A DNA stretch of 64,000 nt from Pithys albifrons albifrons (GCF_047495875.1 NC_092474.1:10106501-10170500); one strand, 5' to 3'; shown: positions 1-39,330, numbered from the stretch's first letter. Translations and numbers: made by a program. Notes: a model not told the origin generated them from the letters alone.

Positions 1-800
1 GAAATCTGGCACATACAGACTATTATGAAGTGGTACCAAAAAAAACTCCAACTCTTTACAAAACATCAGACCTCAGGAATACCAAATTGAGAGGAAATAT
101 TCAGCCTGGAGTCATATGGGAATTATCTTGAGAAACATCTACACACAAAAAAACCCTAAAGCAGGCATAAATCAGAGAGCTACACCCAACACATGATAGC
201 CATTCATTCTCACAGGAAGAGCACATTGTGAACAGTGTTTTGAGAGACAAAACAAAGTTCACAGAACAGGGAAATATTGGGAAATAGATAAATCAACACT
301 CAATTCCATTCAATTCTTCATCTGGATGCTGAAGATGCAGTAATAAGTTTATATTTTACTATTCACTTGCAATGCAATTCCAGCCTTCATCCTTGGTTCA
401 TTTTGGGGGGCTGAAAAACCCACAACCAGACAGTGATAATGTAACCCTAGAGGGGGATATTTTTAATATCTGGAAGACAGCTGCACACATGACCCTGAGT
501 TTATCTTATCTGGATTTTACAAGTGATCTTAACTTATGCACACATTAAAGCTGTCAGAATAATGCCAAGTTCTCAGCATGCAAACATGGTCTTGTAGGAA
601 ATTCAGACAAAGCATCTTTATGTTACGCCACCACATGTGATGAAATACAAGGAGTAAGAACTTGAACACAAGATATTCTATGAAGATATTTTGGTAACAT
701 GTAACATGATAATGCTTTGGATACTAAATGACTTTTAAAAACCCACACAATTATTAACAACATTGCTGAAAACAAAGTTTGGATGCACTTGGCTCGATAC
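1..800 (-). other. SPECC1L intron (partial), after exon 9
   Basis: AT-rich intronic sequence running off the window edge. No exon, repeat or RNA gene was recognised. Confidence 0.8.
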
Positions 801-25459
<24,659 letters not shown>

Positions 25460-28400
25460 TCTGGGCTGTCTGTTTATGATGCATTTACAAACAAATCTAC
25501 AAGCAGAAAGACAGACATTTTAAATACAAAACACAGATGAAAAGCAAAGTCTTTTTTTTCCAATGCTCTGTTTAAGACCAGAAGTCCAGAAGAGCAGCAA
25601 AGACCACAAATTAGAGCAAACAGAATGCATGTGACTGACCAATGGTTTTTGCCTTTTCTTAAAAGGAATTTTTACCAAGGACTAAGCACTTCCTACAGCT
25701 CCACTCCAAATTGTAATTATTTTTTTTAGTTCTCATTCCACAAATGGCATTGAACTGAGGGTATTTTATAAGTGACCCATGTTGCAGAGTTCACTCGTTA
25801 GCCACAGAAAGAGGCTTATTAGGGAGCAATGCTCTTTATTCCTGACTGAGGGAAGGAAAACACCGTGGGAGGATTCAGGCAACAGCCTAACTACCAACAA
25901 CTCTACATCTGAGGAAAGATGAACCACCAGCTCAGTAACTACAGCTGTGAGAGAGTCACAGAGAAAAAGGTATTGGATAAAAATCATGTAAAGTTTGAAA
26001 AATTCAGATTCCCTGAAATAATTTATTATTAAAAATCACATTAATAAACACACGGAATGTTACAAAACTTAACACTAGTCATGTAAATCCAAGTTTTCTC
26101 TCTGAGAAGGAACCAGAAGTAGCCCCACTGGGTTCCACAGCCTGCAGGCAGGACACTCCTGTGGCTTTGCTTCCTCCAGGAGCAGAACTCTGTCAACGCT
26201 ATCATTGCACCCAGGAGCACAGAGGAAAGTCCAGAAAACAAAGCTGACTTTACCCAAACCAGGAGCAGCCACAGCAGACACAAACACTGCAGTTATCACA
26301 ACAACTGCTAATTCTGCAAGACAACCTCAGGAAGTGTGGACTAACAGAAGAACAGCCATACTTTGAAGCACTGACTACCAGAAGGACCAGATACTTCAGG
26401 ATCTCCTTCCCTCCTGCAAAAGTGAGTGTTGGCAGCTGTTTTCTTCATCTCCCCTGAGTCAGGAAACATAGGATGGAAGACTAAGAGGATGAAACTTCCA
26501 CTCCCCTTTCAGTCTTACAGATTCCAGGTGGAAGTAAGTGATCAGGTTTATCTGAGTCCAATATCCTGCAGCTGATCAGAAACATGAAACACATCTAGTT
26601 GTTTCCATTTCTCAAAAACTGAAGCATTTCAAAGGCAAAAGCAGCAGACTGATGACTGCATGAGACATTCAACACAACACCACTGTGATCAGAAATGCTA
26701 ATTCAGCTAACAAACCTGACACCATACCCCTGCACACACTCCTTCCTCCCCTTCACCTCAGCTGCACACAAGTCTATTTCAATTCTGGCCTTGATAAAAT
26801 CAGTAAAACTCCAGGAGTTTTGCCTCCTCAGATCCCCAACTACTGCTAACAGAAGCAACAGGAAGTTTCATTTTAAGACACTGAAAATATTTGTTTATAG
26901 CTTCCAGACTCCCTTTAGCTCTGAAAGCCTGCATGAACAGTGACAGAAAACTTTGTTTGCTGTTGCAGTTTCATCATCAGAATGTCAAACATGCACCAGT
27001 CCTGCCATATGGCTGCTAATAATGAGCATGTCTTCACAGGAGATTAAATAACTGAGAGATAATTTGAATGAGAAATCCAAAACCCAAACCAGAAAAGCCC
27101 CACGAAGACAGTATGTTTGCTGTACATACATAACATTAGGTCGGACAACTGCCTGCTGATTGCAGAACCAGATGCTGAGGTTTACAGGTAGGACTAAGTT
27201 GCTACACTAAATGTCTTGCCTTGTTCATGTTTAGGAGTCACTTACTTGTGCTTTTGATCCTATTCAGCTGAAAAGTGACTGAGAAGACCAAAGAGGATGA
27301 AGTAGTTTAGTAAAACTGGCCTCATTACTGTTGAATGGTACTCTGATGTTCTACAGACACCAGTGAAGTTGCCCACAGCATGCCTGAGAAATAATCAAAG
27401 GGATTTTCAGTGCAGTTGTTGTGAAGCCAACTGCATTCAAAAGATTACCCCAAAACAAAACTATACTTGCAATAAACCCAGTAAATCAGACCCACTGCTT
27501 TTTGACAGGTGCCAAAGTGAGAAGGGCAGTGCTGTAGGGAAGGGCAGGGGACTGGCAGTGATGTGACCGATAGATTTGGGCAGAGCCGACCCCACCTGGT
27601 GAGCTCCAGCTGGCACAGACACAGCCAGCAGTGGCCACTGGCGATCCACATTTATCAAGTCTGCTGAGCACATCCCTCAAGGCTGACACACCTGCCAACG
27701 TGCCAGGCACAGGGCACACAGCCCTTTGCAGCACAGTGAACACATCTGGGATGTGCTGGTGGCAGCCAGTGGGACAGGACACGATCCCCTGGGTGCAGAG
27801 CCCCAGAGGAACACAGGGTTAGTGGCAGCTGCTCCAGAACAAACCACTCCTACTCCTGTCAACACATCACAGGGCTCATCACTGACAAGACTGTGGGAAC
27901 TCAAATGCTTCTCATCCATAAAAAATTTCTTAAAAGTGCTTTTTTAGAAGTGTTCCTGAAAACATGCCACAATATTTGCTTCAACAGCAACTGCAGAGCA
28001 CAGTGATGTAAACAAGTGAAACTCAGTAATGTAAGCCAAGTTTCATCTTTTCATCACAGCATTGCTTGAAAATATCCACACATTTGACACTGAAAAACAC
28101 TATTTTTGATTTACTGAAACTCAAAGGCAGAAACACCTTTCCAGAATTTTCAAAGATACACAGAGGACAAGCAGGGTTAGGTACCTGTTTTTTATCCAGA
28201 GAAAATAAACTCTAGGAGCTGCTTTCCTACTGAAACAAGACTGTGTAATTATAGTTTAAAAGCAGCAAAATATACAAATGGGTCATACAACTTAAAGTAA
28301 GGACAAGACATTAATTAGCATCACAGGTTTTATCAGCAGCTGTTGACTAAGACTCCTAAAGTGAATTTATGACCTCTCTGTGCCAACTTTTCCCCTCCTG

Positions 28401-30274
28401 CCTTCTCCAGGAAGGAAAGGGGGGATGGGGTTTCAACAGCAAAGAGAGAAAACATCAATACTTGTGGACCGAAGTGGAAAAGCCCCACTTCAGCCAGTTC
28501 CTTAAAGGCAGGTATGGCAGATAAAGTCTACCTTTGTGCTTCTGAAGAACAACCCCACAGTCCTGGAAGACACAGCATTAGGAGTCAACAATAATCTTGT
28601 CTCTGCCTAATAATAAATTTTAAAGCAAGGAATAAAACTCCCCAGCCAAAGGAAGTTTTCTGAAGAATAACACAAAGCACTAACAATTCAAATGAGAACT
28701 AAAACACTACTTTACCATTGTTTTAAAAAGAAAATACTGCACATAAAACTGTAGTTTATATTTTGCCCTAGGGAGAAAGAAGGAATTACTGAAGACTTCC
28801 TTTCCCTTTACACACACTTCCTCCAACCTCAAAAAAAAAAAAAGAGGGAGGAAAAATTGAAAAAATCCACAAAAATCAGGAAAAAATGGGCAAAGTAGAA
28901 GCTTAACTAAAAGGTCACAGTGTCAGCTGTAACTCCATGAAGTCAAGAGTAACTTTTGGAGGTCCCTCATAGCACACTGCTAAACAAAATACTCATCTAT
29001 CAACAACCACAAGACATCACTGGAAAACACTCGATTACTGCCAGCACAACAACATCAATTACAAAATATATCAGAATGGAAAAAAGCCAAAACAATCCCA
29101 AACTATCAGATAGAAAGACTGCATTCCTGCCCCAATCTGCAACCCTTTCCTCTGACCTGTACCCCTTCCCAGCCGAGTCTCTCTCCACAGCACACATAGC
29201 ACAGGGACAGCAGGGCCTCGCTCAGCTCTGGGCTCTGGGCAGGAGGGCAAACCAGCCCTGCACTTTATACCAGCTGCAAATACAACTGCACAAATAATAA
29301 TTTAAAAGTGTTTTGCCCAATAGCACAGCTCTGCTTGGGACTGTAAACTGATAGGATGCATCCACCCAGCCTGCATGCAATGCTTTCAGCATTACTCTGT
29401 ACAGCCCTGGGCAGGGAGGGGATGATTTCTTACTGTGATTATTTTAATACCCTTGTTTATGCTAATATTGCTGTCACAAAAGCAAGGCTCAATTACAAGA
29501 GTACAAAAAAGAGTTTCCCATGCCTGGAAGGCAAGAGAGGGTTAAGCATCAAAAGTATTTTTTGTCGTTGGTTGAAAATATAAGATAATTAAGCAGTTTT
29601 ACTTACTAAAAATTGTGAATTATTAAGAAAATTATAAAGAATCTTAGAATTATCCTTTAAGAGATCCAGAAAAACAGAAACAAGACATTCCTCTAATGTG
29701 AGGATTCTGAGCACTTTTGAAAATTCAAATACTTGAATTACAGAGGAAAATAGAAATGTTCACATCTAAGAGCAATGGAGCCAGTACATTTTCACTTTCT
29801 ATTTGTACAAATTCTTTGGGTTTGATATATTCAGGCTGACAACTTTGCCCAAATAATTAGGGAATGACATTTTTAGGTCACTTATAGAGTCTCAAAAGGC
29901 AGAAAAGTGAAGAAAAGATTATAAAATGCAGCCTCTTCAACTCCCTGTAAAACACAGATGCAGGACTCCCCCAGGTCTCTGCAGACAAGCCAGAATGGTC
30001 ACCAAAAACTCAAGATCTGGGATATGAAAAAAGCTACTTTATAAGAGACAAAGTTCCCTATATTTATAAAGCTTTCATCCTGCAAGCTGCACAAACTCTC
30101 CTCAAGGATGTCTTTCTCAGTAATCCCAAAAATATATTTACCACTGGATTCCAGAAGCCCAGAACAAACAGTGCATTTCTTTTATTGCATAAGACCAAGA
30201 CATCAGTTTAACAGACTTGAAAGGGTGCTGATGTTGGTGGGCAATTTAATATACCAAGGGTAACAGGAAAGTGC

Positions 30275-30800
30275 TTGGAATCACAGAAGAGCCTTATGAG
30301 ACTAACTGGACAAAATAACCAGAAAATAAAACTAACTAGAGATAAACACAGAGCAATCCATCTCCTGGGAAAAAGCAACCTCAGCTCAAACATAAATGTG
30401 CTCCAAACACACCAGAATTGCTCAGCAAGACTTCAGTGTTTTGATTCACAGCTTCATTAAACTCTCAGTGCAGCACTTGGAATAGGGCAAAAAAGTGCAA
30501 ATAACTGCAGGAATTATTAAAAAAATTAACAGACAATGAACCATAAAACACAAATATCACACTCAACAAATTTTCTACCAATCTACCCACATTTTAATTA
30601 GTATGTGCAGTTCTGGTCTCTCAACTTCAAAACAAAAAGTTGTCTTATAGATCTGAAAATGATACTATTGCCCCTTGCTGGACCACAGGTACAGAGTGGC
30701 TGCCATGAGACACCTCCCAGGAACATCACAAAAGCTCATCAGATCTGCAGTGGCACCAAGAAGGCAGACTGGGAGTGGCTGTTAATCATCTCCTCCAGTA
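30275..30800 (+). mobile_element. Possible ancient CR1/L3-type LINE remnant
   Basis: Scattered blocks suggest an old LINE: agataaacacagagcaatcc, ctcctgggaaaaagcaa, gggcaaaaaagtgcaaat, and gtgcagttctggtctc, in the order seen in CR1/L3-family 3' coding regions, where a leucine-rich end and a conserved VQFWS/GTVWS-like segment occur. There is no intact frame. It lies in the SPECC1L 5'UTR intron. Confidence 0.4.
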
Positions 30801-33800
30801 CTAAACTAAGGACCAACACATGAACTTCGAGTCAGGTTCAAACTCAAAAAAGGGAGCTGTATTTTCAGTGCAGACAGAAACCACTGTGGCTGCCTGAAGT
30901 GCGAGGGCAGGGAGAGACTGGACAGAAATCCCCTAATGGATGCTGAATAGCTGAGCACAAAGGACTCAGAAACCCCTCTGAGCCAAAACTAATTGTAGGG
31001 TGGGAAAGCAGTCAGGAGAGCAGGGAAGGCTTTGGGTTTGGCTTTTGTCCTCAGGCATCTGCCCACAGCTGCAGCCAGACCCGGAGCACCACCAGGTGGG
31101 ATTGATCCCTGAGTCAGTGTGGGCAGTGATGGATCAATCCCTGCTGCCAAGTGTGTATAGACAGGTACACACAACGGGCATGGCAGTGCCACTGACAGGC
31201 AGCACACGGGGCTGCACTCCTGGATCAACAGCTGCTTGTTATTTAGGGAGGAAAGACCTTCCTTTTACTTTCCATCTTAAAAATTCAAAAGAGCCTCTGC
31301 AGTTTTCCATTACAAGTTGTGGAATTACACAAATATGTATTCTGCATTTAAGTTAAGTTATCCATCCACTGTTTTCAGGCCACATTTGCTATTGCTACTT
31401 CTCTTTTAAACTGAAGGGAGGAAAGGCCAGAGCTTTGGGCAAGAATTGACTGTTAGACACCTACATTTCTCTACTCCTTCTTTGGAGAAAACTTCAGAGC
31501 TGTAACTGCTGCGAGCAATGTGTGACCGTTGCAACACTTAACATTCCAGACAAGTGACAGGAACATTTACAGAAGAACTCCTAAATTCACAAACTGTGCT
31601 CTAAAAGCCTTTTCATAACAAAATTAAATGATGTAGTCTTGTTTTCAAGCTCCTACTTCAAACAACTGCTATTTCAAACCACTGCCAAGGAAAGAAAAAA
31701 CAACTGTTCATCATCTGCACGGGGAAACTGTTCCACAAGGAAGGGGAGCACTGTCCACAGCTTGGTCTCAGCACAACCTTCTACACTGACTGCACCTTCA
31801 CACGATTATTTTTTACTTACAGTTTTGAAAAATGGAGTAATATACCACCTGAATTTATACCTTACTGGTATCCACCATAAAGGTGATTAAAAATACTCTA
31901 CACAGGCTCAGCACTGCAATGTTCCCACAAACTACAGCTGCTCACACCACAGCCCAGGATACCATCCGGGATACCATTCAACAGGGTGTGTTTCATTGGT
32001 GTTGGTAATACAGATAATACATTGCCATTTTTCACTCCTTCAGGTAAATGTCACATTTGCATCCAAGTTTCAAGCCATGCACTAACAGATTAGGCAATAA
32101 ATACCTATTTCCTGGAGGGCAATTGCATCTCTGTGTCACATTCTATGACCTTAAACAAACTTAGCAGAAATATCAACCTTGTTTGTAAAACCTTTAGGTT
32201 AATATTCCAATAAAATAGAACCAACTCTACCACTGACACCATAGGTTTTCCAGAGGGAAAAATAATCTGAACACATTAAATTTCCCAGCCAAAGGACGGG
32301 CCAGCTTTAACTAGAAAACCCAGCAGTCTAAAAGGTGATACTTGGTCAGTTAACCACATTAACTGAAAGTGTTGCCATCTCTAATTCCAAGCATGCTCTA
32401 AAGCAAGTGTCGTTACAATAATCATTAGTCCTCCAGTTACAAAGGTGTCTTTGGTGTCCTACAACCTTAAGTATATTCTGTACTCCTCAACCAACAAGCA
32501 AAGTCCACTACACACATGGAAATTCTTGCACTGTCAGGGAAGTACTTTCAAAACCAGCCATGTCAATTTTAAGACCAGATAACTTGGTAGAAGAGCACAA
32601 GGAAGGGTGTAGGACCAACACAGCAGCTTCCTCCTGTTCCAAACTGACCCACTCAGTACCCAACACTTCACTGCAATGCACTCTCTGGAGCACAGCTGGT
32701 CCCAAAAGTGCTGCCCAGAGGAGGTGACCAGTGGTGATCTTTTCCCGTTGCTCCATAGAAAATGTGGTCAGATGAACTCTGCTATCAACAACTGCAGCAA
32801 AGGTTTCTGGGGCAACAAGTTCCCAGAGAGAAGAAAGGCAGGCAGCAGCCCAGTTCCCATCATGTCCTCAGTAGAAAGGACATGCAATGTGGTATTTCAG
32901 GAGCCAGAGCAGCAGCTCCCAACACATGAGTGTTACAGGTAAAACCTGTGAGATAAGTGAGTAACTTTAACTAGGTCCCATGTTCATCCAAAACACTCCA
33001 TCAGATCCTCAGCTTGTGCAAAACCCAAACACTCCAAATCCCGATACCAGGATGGTTATGGTAACAAATCTCACCAGCAGCTGACCAATGTACTCTCAGC
33101 TTGAGAACTTTCTGCTGCCTGGATTTCTGCAGCTGGAGGTGACAGGGTGCTCACTGTGTCCACCACCAGTCTGGTCTGGCAACATTCTTGAAGGCATTGC
33201 AACAAAAGAGAACAGGAGAAGCACAAAGAGATGCATCCCCTGAGGACCTTCCCAGGCCTCAGGTTCTTACAGCCCCTGGGATTCCCAGCCCCAGAAGGAC
33301 AGACCATCCTGGCTGCAGCTGCACCATGTGAACAGCCTGAATGGGAATGGCCCATCCCAAAGTCAGTCTTGCTAAGGCTGGGGGAGGGAAGTGTCTGCTG
33401 GGGATTGCTTAAGCTAGTCATGAAAATAATTTAATTGTACCCTGCCACCAAAAGAGGCGGTCCCACCCCTTCCTCCCGTTGTAGAGATCACAGCTCATTT
33501 TTGATGAGTTGGTCTTTCAGTCAGATCAGGGCTGATCTGACTCACCTTGTAATTGCCAGATACTATGCAAAGGAAGCAGCGGGGCTGGGAACCGGGAACT
33601 GGGAACAAGGAGGGAGTCTCATCCTTTCAGGGACACTGTAGCCCCACATTTGGCTGAATTCACTTTCAGGCTGTTGGACACTCAGTAACTGTCCTGCTTT
33701 AAATGAACCTCTTCGCTGCCACCCACCCACCCACCACCCCTTTCCGAGCCACACTATTCATGGCATGAGGCAACATAAGAACTGTTATTTTTAGGCAATC

Positions 33801-34102
33801 AACACATGATACCACAGGGCACTGAGGGGTCTGAAGACTGGCTATTTATGGGTTTGAATTCCGTGCTCTGACCCACCTTTCCTCACCTCCAAGACCTGTC
33901 AACAGCACACTCATTGCTTAGTTTAAAATCCTTCACCCTTGGCAGACAGAGAAGAGACAGAGCCACATGCAAATCATTCCTAAATACCCTGGTATCGCTA
34001 AGGGAGGAGCATTTACCTGCCCTAGTGTGGAAGCCCAAGGACTTATATTTGAGTCATACAGGAGGAAAGTCCTTGGGACAGGATACAGAGGTTCCCATCT
34101 GC

Positions 34103-34174
34103 TGCCAATTTATTTTTTCCCTCCCCCAGGAGAAAGGGTGCCAATTTATTTTTTCCCTCCCCCAGGAGAAAGGG
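34103..34174 (+). repeat. 36-bp perfect tandem duplication
   Basis: Two identical adjacent copies of a 36-bp unit (tgccaatttattttttccct, then cccccaggagaaaggg). On the plus strand each copy holds a pyrimidine tract followed by CAG, resembling a 3' splice site, and the second is followed by GGTAAG. It lies antisense within the SPECC1L 5'UTR intron. No transcript evidence exists here. Confidence 0.95.
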
Positions 34175-37100
34175 TAAGACACTGTCTCTCTTCCACAACT
34201 TTGTTCTGAGCCTTCCAGAAGAGGGTGAGTCACTAACCAGTCCATGGAGTCGCTGTTTCCTTGGCCAGTTTGGCTGTTGCAGCAATGCAGGACTCTGCAT
34301 GGGATGGAGCCTGGGAAAGCACCAAAGCCCAGCACAGCGTCCCGAACTGGTGTGGCTGCTGATGTGCATATCTGATACCCCCACGGAATGCCAAGTGCCT
34401 GACTAACTCTTTAGCACCCTTCATTCTGAAACCCTCTGAAAGTATTTCTTTGAGAAGCTCCTGCAGCTCCAGGTTTCCTGGTGAGCCTTTGATGTTTGGG
34501 CCTTGGAACAGTTTTCCCTTCAGAAAATCAAAGTCTTCCTGTTAAAAAAGGCTATACTGAAGTGTTATTTTTCCTTCAAACATTCTTTACTTACAACACT
34601 AACATCCATAGACTTGATGCAATTTTCTTCTGTAGACAGATACTATTTATTTCTCACAGGAATAGATCAGAAAGATTTTCAGAAAACTGAAAAGGAAAAC
34701 CCTCTCCTGCAGTTTTGTATAAGAAAAGAAAGAATAGCAAAAGTTGTGGGGATAAGCTGATGTTATAAAGTGTTAATTTTAACATGTTGATTCATTCTTG
34801 ATGAAATGTTCTCAGAACAGTCAAACCCAGTAAAATGGCCACATCCAAGGGGGCACCTCATATTTAGAAATTATAAGAAGTTCATAATTTCCAAAAGAGA
34901 CATATAATTGTCCACCTCATATAAGTGAGTGCAGATAAAAAGCAGCTTTGCATGATTCTACAATTGCTAGGAAAGAAAGATTTTTTGTTGTTGCAGAAAG
35001 AAATAGAAGCAAAATTAAAACTTCAAGCAAGCAGAGTTGCTCAGATTTGTGGTAGGAAATCAGGTCTATATGACAGCTTTAATTATTTTTTTCTTTTCCC
35101 CTAGAAAAGCCCATATTCCTTCAGAGACTAGAAGGATATATTTGCCATTAACTATTTACAGTGCTGTTACTTTTTAGGGAGAACTAAATTGGAACAGTCA
35201 AGACTGTTGTTTACAAAGACAGAAGGATTTTTCCATGCATAAGAGATGCTACTTTAAGTGCACACCCATTATCAAATTTCACTGTCATTTACCTTGCTAA
35301 ACAAAAGAAACCTAAAGCTTGGTACAACTTGGCAGCTCAGCAAAATATGAAAAAAAAAAGTTAAAAAATCCTATGGCTAAACAGAGAAAGTCAAACTCTA
35401 ACAGATCATTGTTATAAACCTGTCCATGTCAGGTAAGACTTGTCAATACAAAGACAGCCAACACTGCAGAAAGGAACAGTGAAATATGTTGCAGGAGCCT
35501 CTCCAGCACCAACCCTCACACAGCAAGAGAATTCTGCAGTCAAAGTTTCAAGGAGGCTCCATCTGCCAAAACCACTGTGTGCTTTTAATTAAGAACATAC
35601 ATAGAAATGCCTTGAGAAGAACACAGAAAGTTTCATGGAGAGGTAAGGCCAGCCCCTGGTCATGCTTTCCACCCACCTCCCCAGCAGTCTGTCCCACAGG
35701 AAATCATTACTCACTGCACGGACCTGTGTGGAACAGGCATCCTGCACCAGCCAAACGACCAAAGTCAGGGCAAGCTTTTTAGCATCAGAAAAACACAAAT
35801 ACTTTCAGGCTAATGTCATCAAACACATCACTCGAGAACTTCAATACTATCTTAATTTTTTAATACTATTTAAATAGTAGATGTTAAGTGCTCAGTTTAT
35901 TTTCCTGAATAGAACTGCATATGTAAGAATTAGTTGCAGGCAATCATCAGCTTGGTTTCATTCTGCCAAATAGTGCTGGAAAATAAAACTGGTTGATGAT
36001 CATGCAAGACTTATCTTTCATAAATGTCAAACCACGTCCTGAAGTAAGTAAACATTTGTTACCTACTCTCTTGGAATTTTGCCTTAGTGGCTTTACCACA
36101 CAAATGGCTTCTTCTAAACGTTCCTTTTTTTTTTCTTTTTTGGTACTGAAACTTTGCAGACTGAACCCCTTCAAAAAGTCTCCTTTCACCTAATTTCAAA
36201 ATTTATTCTCCCATAACTTTTTTCTGCAATTTGGGAAGCTACTCTGCCACTAATTTGCAACACAGTTTCAGTTCTTTGCAAAATTGAAGTATCCCAAGAC
36301 ATTTACTTACAAGCACGAGGATCAAAAGTTGTAGTGCCTTCACAGCAAAGTCCTCTTTCCCAAAGAAAATCACACATTTTTGTGTGAACACTCTACTGAT
36401 GAATTATTTACATGTCAAAAGACAGTGCCCTGTGACTCCTTGCAGGCTGCACTACTGCAAAGTGCTCCAAGTGGAGGCTTCTCTGATCTCTTCAGCTGGA
36501 ATAAGCTCAAAAGAAACAAGTAACATGTTCCTTGTGACTCGCCACTTAAGGCGACCATTAAGGACATAAACCAGCTTCTAACACCCGCTGCTTCTCCCTT
36601 TTTCTGCATAAAGACTAAAAATAAGGGTAAATGGAGTAATTTTTTAAGACGGGAAGTACAAGAACAACATTTCTTATGCTGTTTTTCCCACTGAGCAACA
36701 GTGATTCAGTCCCATTAGCAGCCTTAGACATTTCTAGAACAGGATCCCAGTTGGCAAGACAGGCTCCAATATCACAAGGTTGTGGCAAGAAATAAAGAAC
36801 TTCTGAATTACGTTAGTGAAAGATCTCTCAAGGAGTTTCCACTGCATGTCTCCACTTTCTGAGAATATATTTTCCTCTTCTGTACTAAAAGTAGAGCAAA
36901 AATGGCACCAGTTTGTTTCCCATCAACATGTTACTTGTAAGTATGTATTTATTCATGCCTAAAACGTTAACTGTACATCACCTCATCTATTTTGTACAAT
37001 AAAATCTGCAACATAAAAGTATCTATTCCAACATGTGCTGAGACAAACTTCTACACCTCCCTGGCTGCCTCTTCCATTGGTAACCAACACAGGCAGAGGT

Positions 37101-38569
37101 TGTTCTGCAGCCCAGAGGCAAACCTGCACTGCTTGGTTTGTGACTACACAGCCAAAATCGCTTTCCCCTCTCCCCCACCCAAAGAGGGTGGCCATGGCCC
37201 GTGTCTTCTGGAGGAAACTTGGCATTTGGCACCTTTAAATAATGCCCGAGTGTGGCTCAGGAAAACAGCAGGTGGCCTAAGCAAGTCATGGTAGTGCCCA
37301 TGCTGACAATGATGTGACCTCAGTCTAACCCCCAGGTTGTCCTGGATTTGCTGCTACAGACACACTCTCCATTAAGGAAACCTTTGCCTGAGCCTTCCTT
37401 CAAGCCTGATGCAGAAAACGACTTTGGCAGGTCCCTGGAAGGCCACAGAGATCACACTGCTCTAGGAAAACACTGCAGAGCTGGGAAAGCTGCAAACCAC
37501 AACAGAAAGTGCAGTCCGTGACAACTGGAAATCCCTGCAGAGGTTTTCTCACTGCATGTTCCACCATCACCAGATTTTAATGAAACAGTCCCTCCTCATA
37601 GCAGCAAAGAGAGAAGGCAGATCTTTACCAATGATCACATTAAAATTCACTTCAACAAACAGCCCTTCAAAGTGAGCAGATAAAGTAACTGGGAAAATAT
37701 GGACTGCAGTTTTTAACTAATGTCCCTGTATTTGACAGAAATGGAAAAATAAAGTAAAAATATCTGAAACATTTTGTTCCCAATTACATACTGTATTCAA
37801 TAAAGAAATAAAAAGACCTGCATCTTCAGCAACACAAAACCAACTGAAAAATCAGCTTTATCAGTCTAGAATCTGATTTTTCCATTAACTGAAGTGGCAG
37901 TGTTACAAGAAACGTGAGACTATTCCTGCCTCAGTTTCTCAGTTCTAATCTCAGACTGTTTACAATGACCCTCTCTTTTCGTTTTTTGTTAGCAACTACC
38001 TAACAACAATCAGCTAGGCTGGAGAGGGAGAAGAAACTGAAATTGTGAGCTACTGTGATCCACAGTGTTAAAAGCAGCCACTGGCTTTAGTTTGCATATC
38101 TTTCAGCAGCCAAAGTCCATACCATTAATGAAGCAGGAAGCAGCTCCAGAAGGCTCATGTTTGCTTTTGGGGAGCAGAGTTTGCAGATGCCATGCCCTTC
38201 GACAGAATCCATGGCTTTTCTGAGCACTCTTCACCCAGTGGAACCACTTACATGACACATTTTCTGCTCCAAGAGAACTGTTCTCCCGATTCTGGCACAG
38301 ACACTTCACACGTTCACAGGTGTGTTGTGGAGAGCAGGATGCAGTTGCTGAGCATCAGCACTGCACTGGTTTTGTCTCTGAGAACACAGAACCTCTCAGA
38401 ACAGGCTGGTGGCTGATTTTGGCACAGCTACAGGAACCTGCCTTCATCCCTGGTAATACCAGGTCACGAAAGCCTTGCAACATGGAATACTGTGAGGCAC
38501 AGAAAGGCAGGCAGTGGGTACAAAACTCAACTTGTAGGCACTTCCAGCTACAAAAATGCAGGAAAACGG

Positions 38570-39330
38570 CGCTCTAGACAAGCAGGAGCCCAGAATCCAA
38601 ACAAAGGTGCTCCCAACCCCTCCAAACCCCGCTACAACGGTGCTGAACGCGGGCACTGCGCCCCTCTCTGCTCCGGGAGCTCCCGCTCGCACCCCACGGT
38701 CCCACTCACAGCAACGAACCATTCCCCCGCGGGATGTCACGGGCCGACCCGCGCCCCGGCCCGCCGGAGCCCCCAAGCCCTGCCCTGCCCTGCCCTGCCC
38801 GCAGGGACGGCCGAGGGATGGGGGACAGGAGGGCGCGGGGGGCGGGCGGAGGGCGCCGCGGGCGGCCCCTGAGGCGCGGCGGGGCCCCGAGGCGCGGGCG
38901 GGGCGGTGTCACGGCCGCGGGGGGACAGCGCGAGCCCCCGGTGGGCGGCGATGAGGACGCGCCGGGGCCCGGGGCTGTCCGCGGCAGGGCGAGGCGCTGC
39001 GACCGGAGCGCGACACGCAGGCCCAGCAGGAGCCTGGGAGACCCCCCGAAAGGCAGGTGGGCAGGCGGGGGTCCCGGCCGGGCTGTGCCCGCCGGCGCTC
39101 GGCGCTTACCGGGGCAGCCGCCGCCTCCTTCCCGCGGGGTCGGGCCCCGGTGCGGGGCCGCGCGGGGCAGGGGGGGCGCGGAGGGGCGCGCGCGCGACCG
39201 GGACCCCTCCGCCGCCGCCCCGCCCCCTGGCGGCACCGCGCACGCGCCGCCCGCGAGCGGGCAAAGCGGGCGGGGCTGCGGCCGCGGGCGGCGCGTGCGC
39301 GGGACGGACCCTCCCTCAGGATCGCCCCTC
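38570..39330 (-). promoter_or_regulatory. CpG-island promoter of SPECC1L
   Basis: Dense CpG and about 75-80% GC by eye, sharply bounded by AT-rich sequence on the low side and a minisatellite on the high side. GC-box-like motifs (GGGCGG) occur near 38840, 38896 and 39270; no TATA box is seen. This suits a broadly expressed, TATA-less gene. Divergent initiation is possible but not shown. A short (CCCTG) repeat lies near 38780. Confidence 0.8.
39110..39290 (-). other. SPECC1L: Candidate non-coding first exon of SPECC1L
   Basis: Inside the CpG island the minus strand shows a strong donor CCCCG/GTAAGC, with the last exon base at 39110. It is preceded by very GC-rich sequence without a good ATG frame. 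The 5' end is only a guess, because CpG-island promoters start at scattered sites. The exon would splice over about 13.6 kb to the 5'UTR part of the first coding exon at 25496. Confidence 0.5.

Larger units (their letters stand above)
25497..39109 (-). other. SPECC1L 5'UTR intron (predicted)
   Basis: 13.6 kb between the promoter exon and the first coding exon. It holds the possible ancient LINE (30275-30800), the 36-bp duplication (34103-34174) and an (ACCC) run near 33720-33735. No further non-coding exon could be placed, although mammalian SPECC1L has several. Such a long first intron could hold enhancers, but none is recognisable by eye. Confidence 0.6.
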
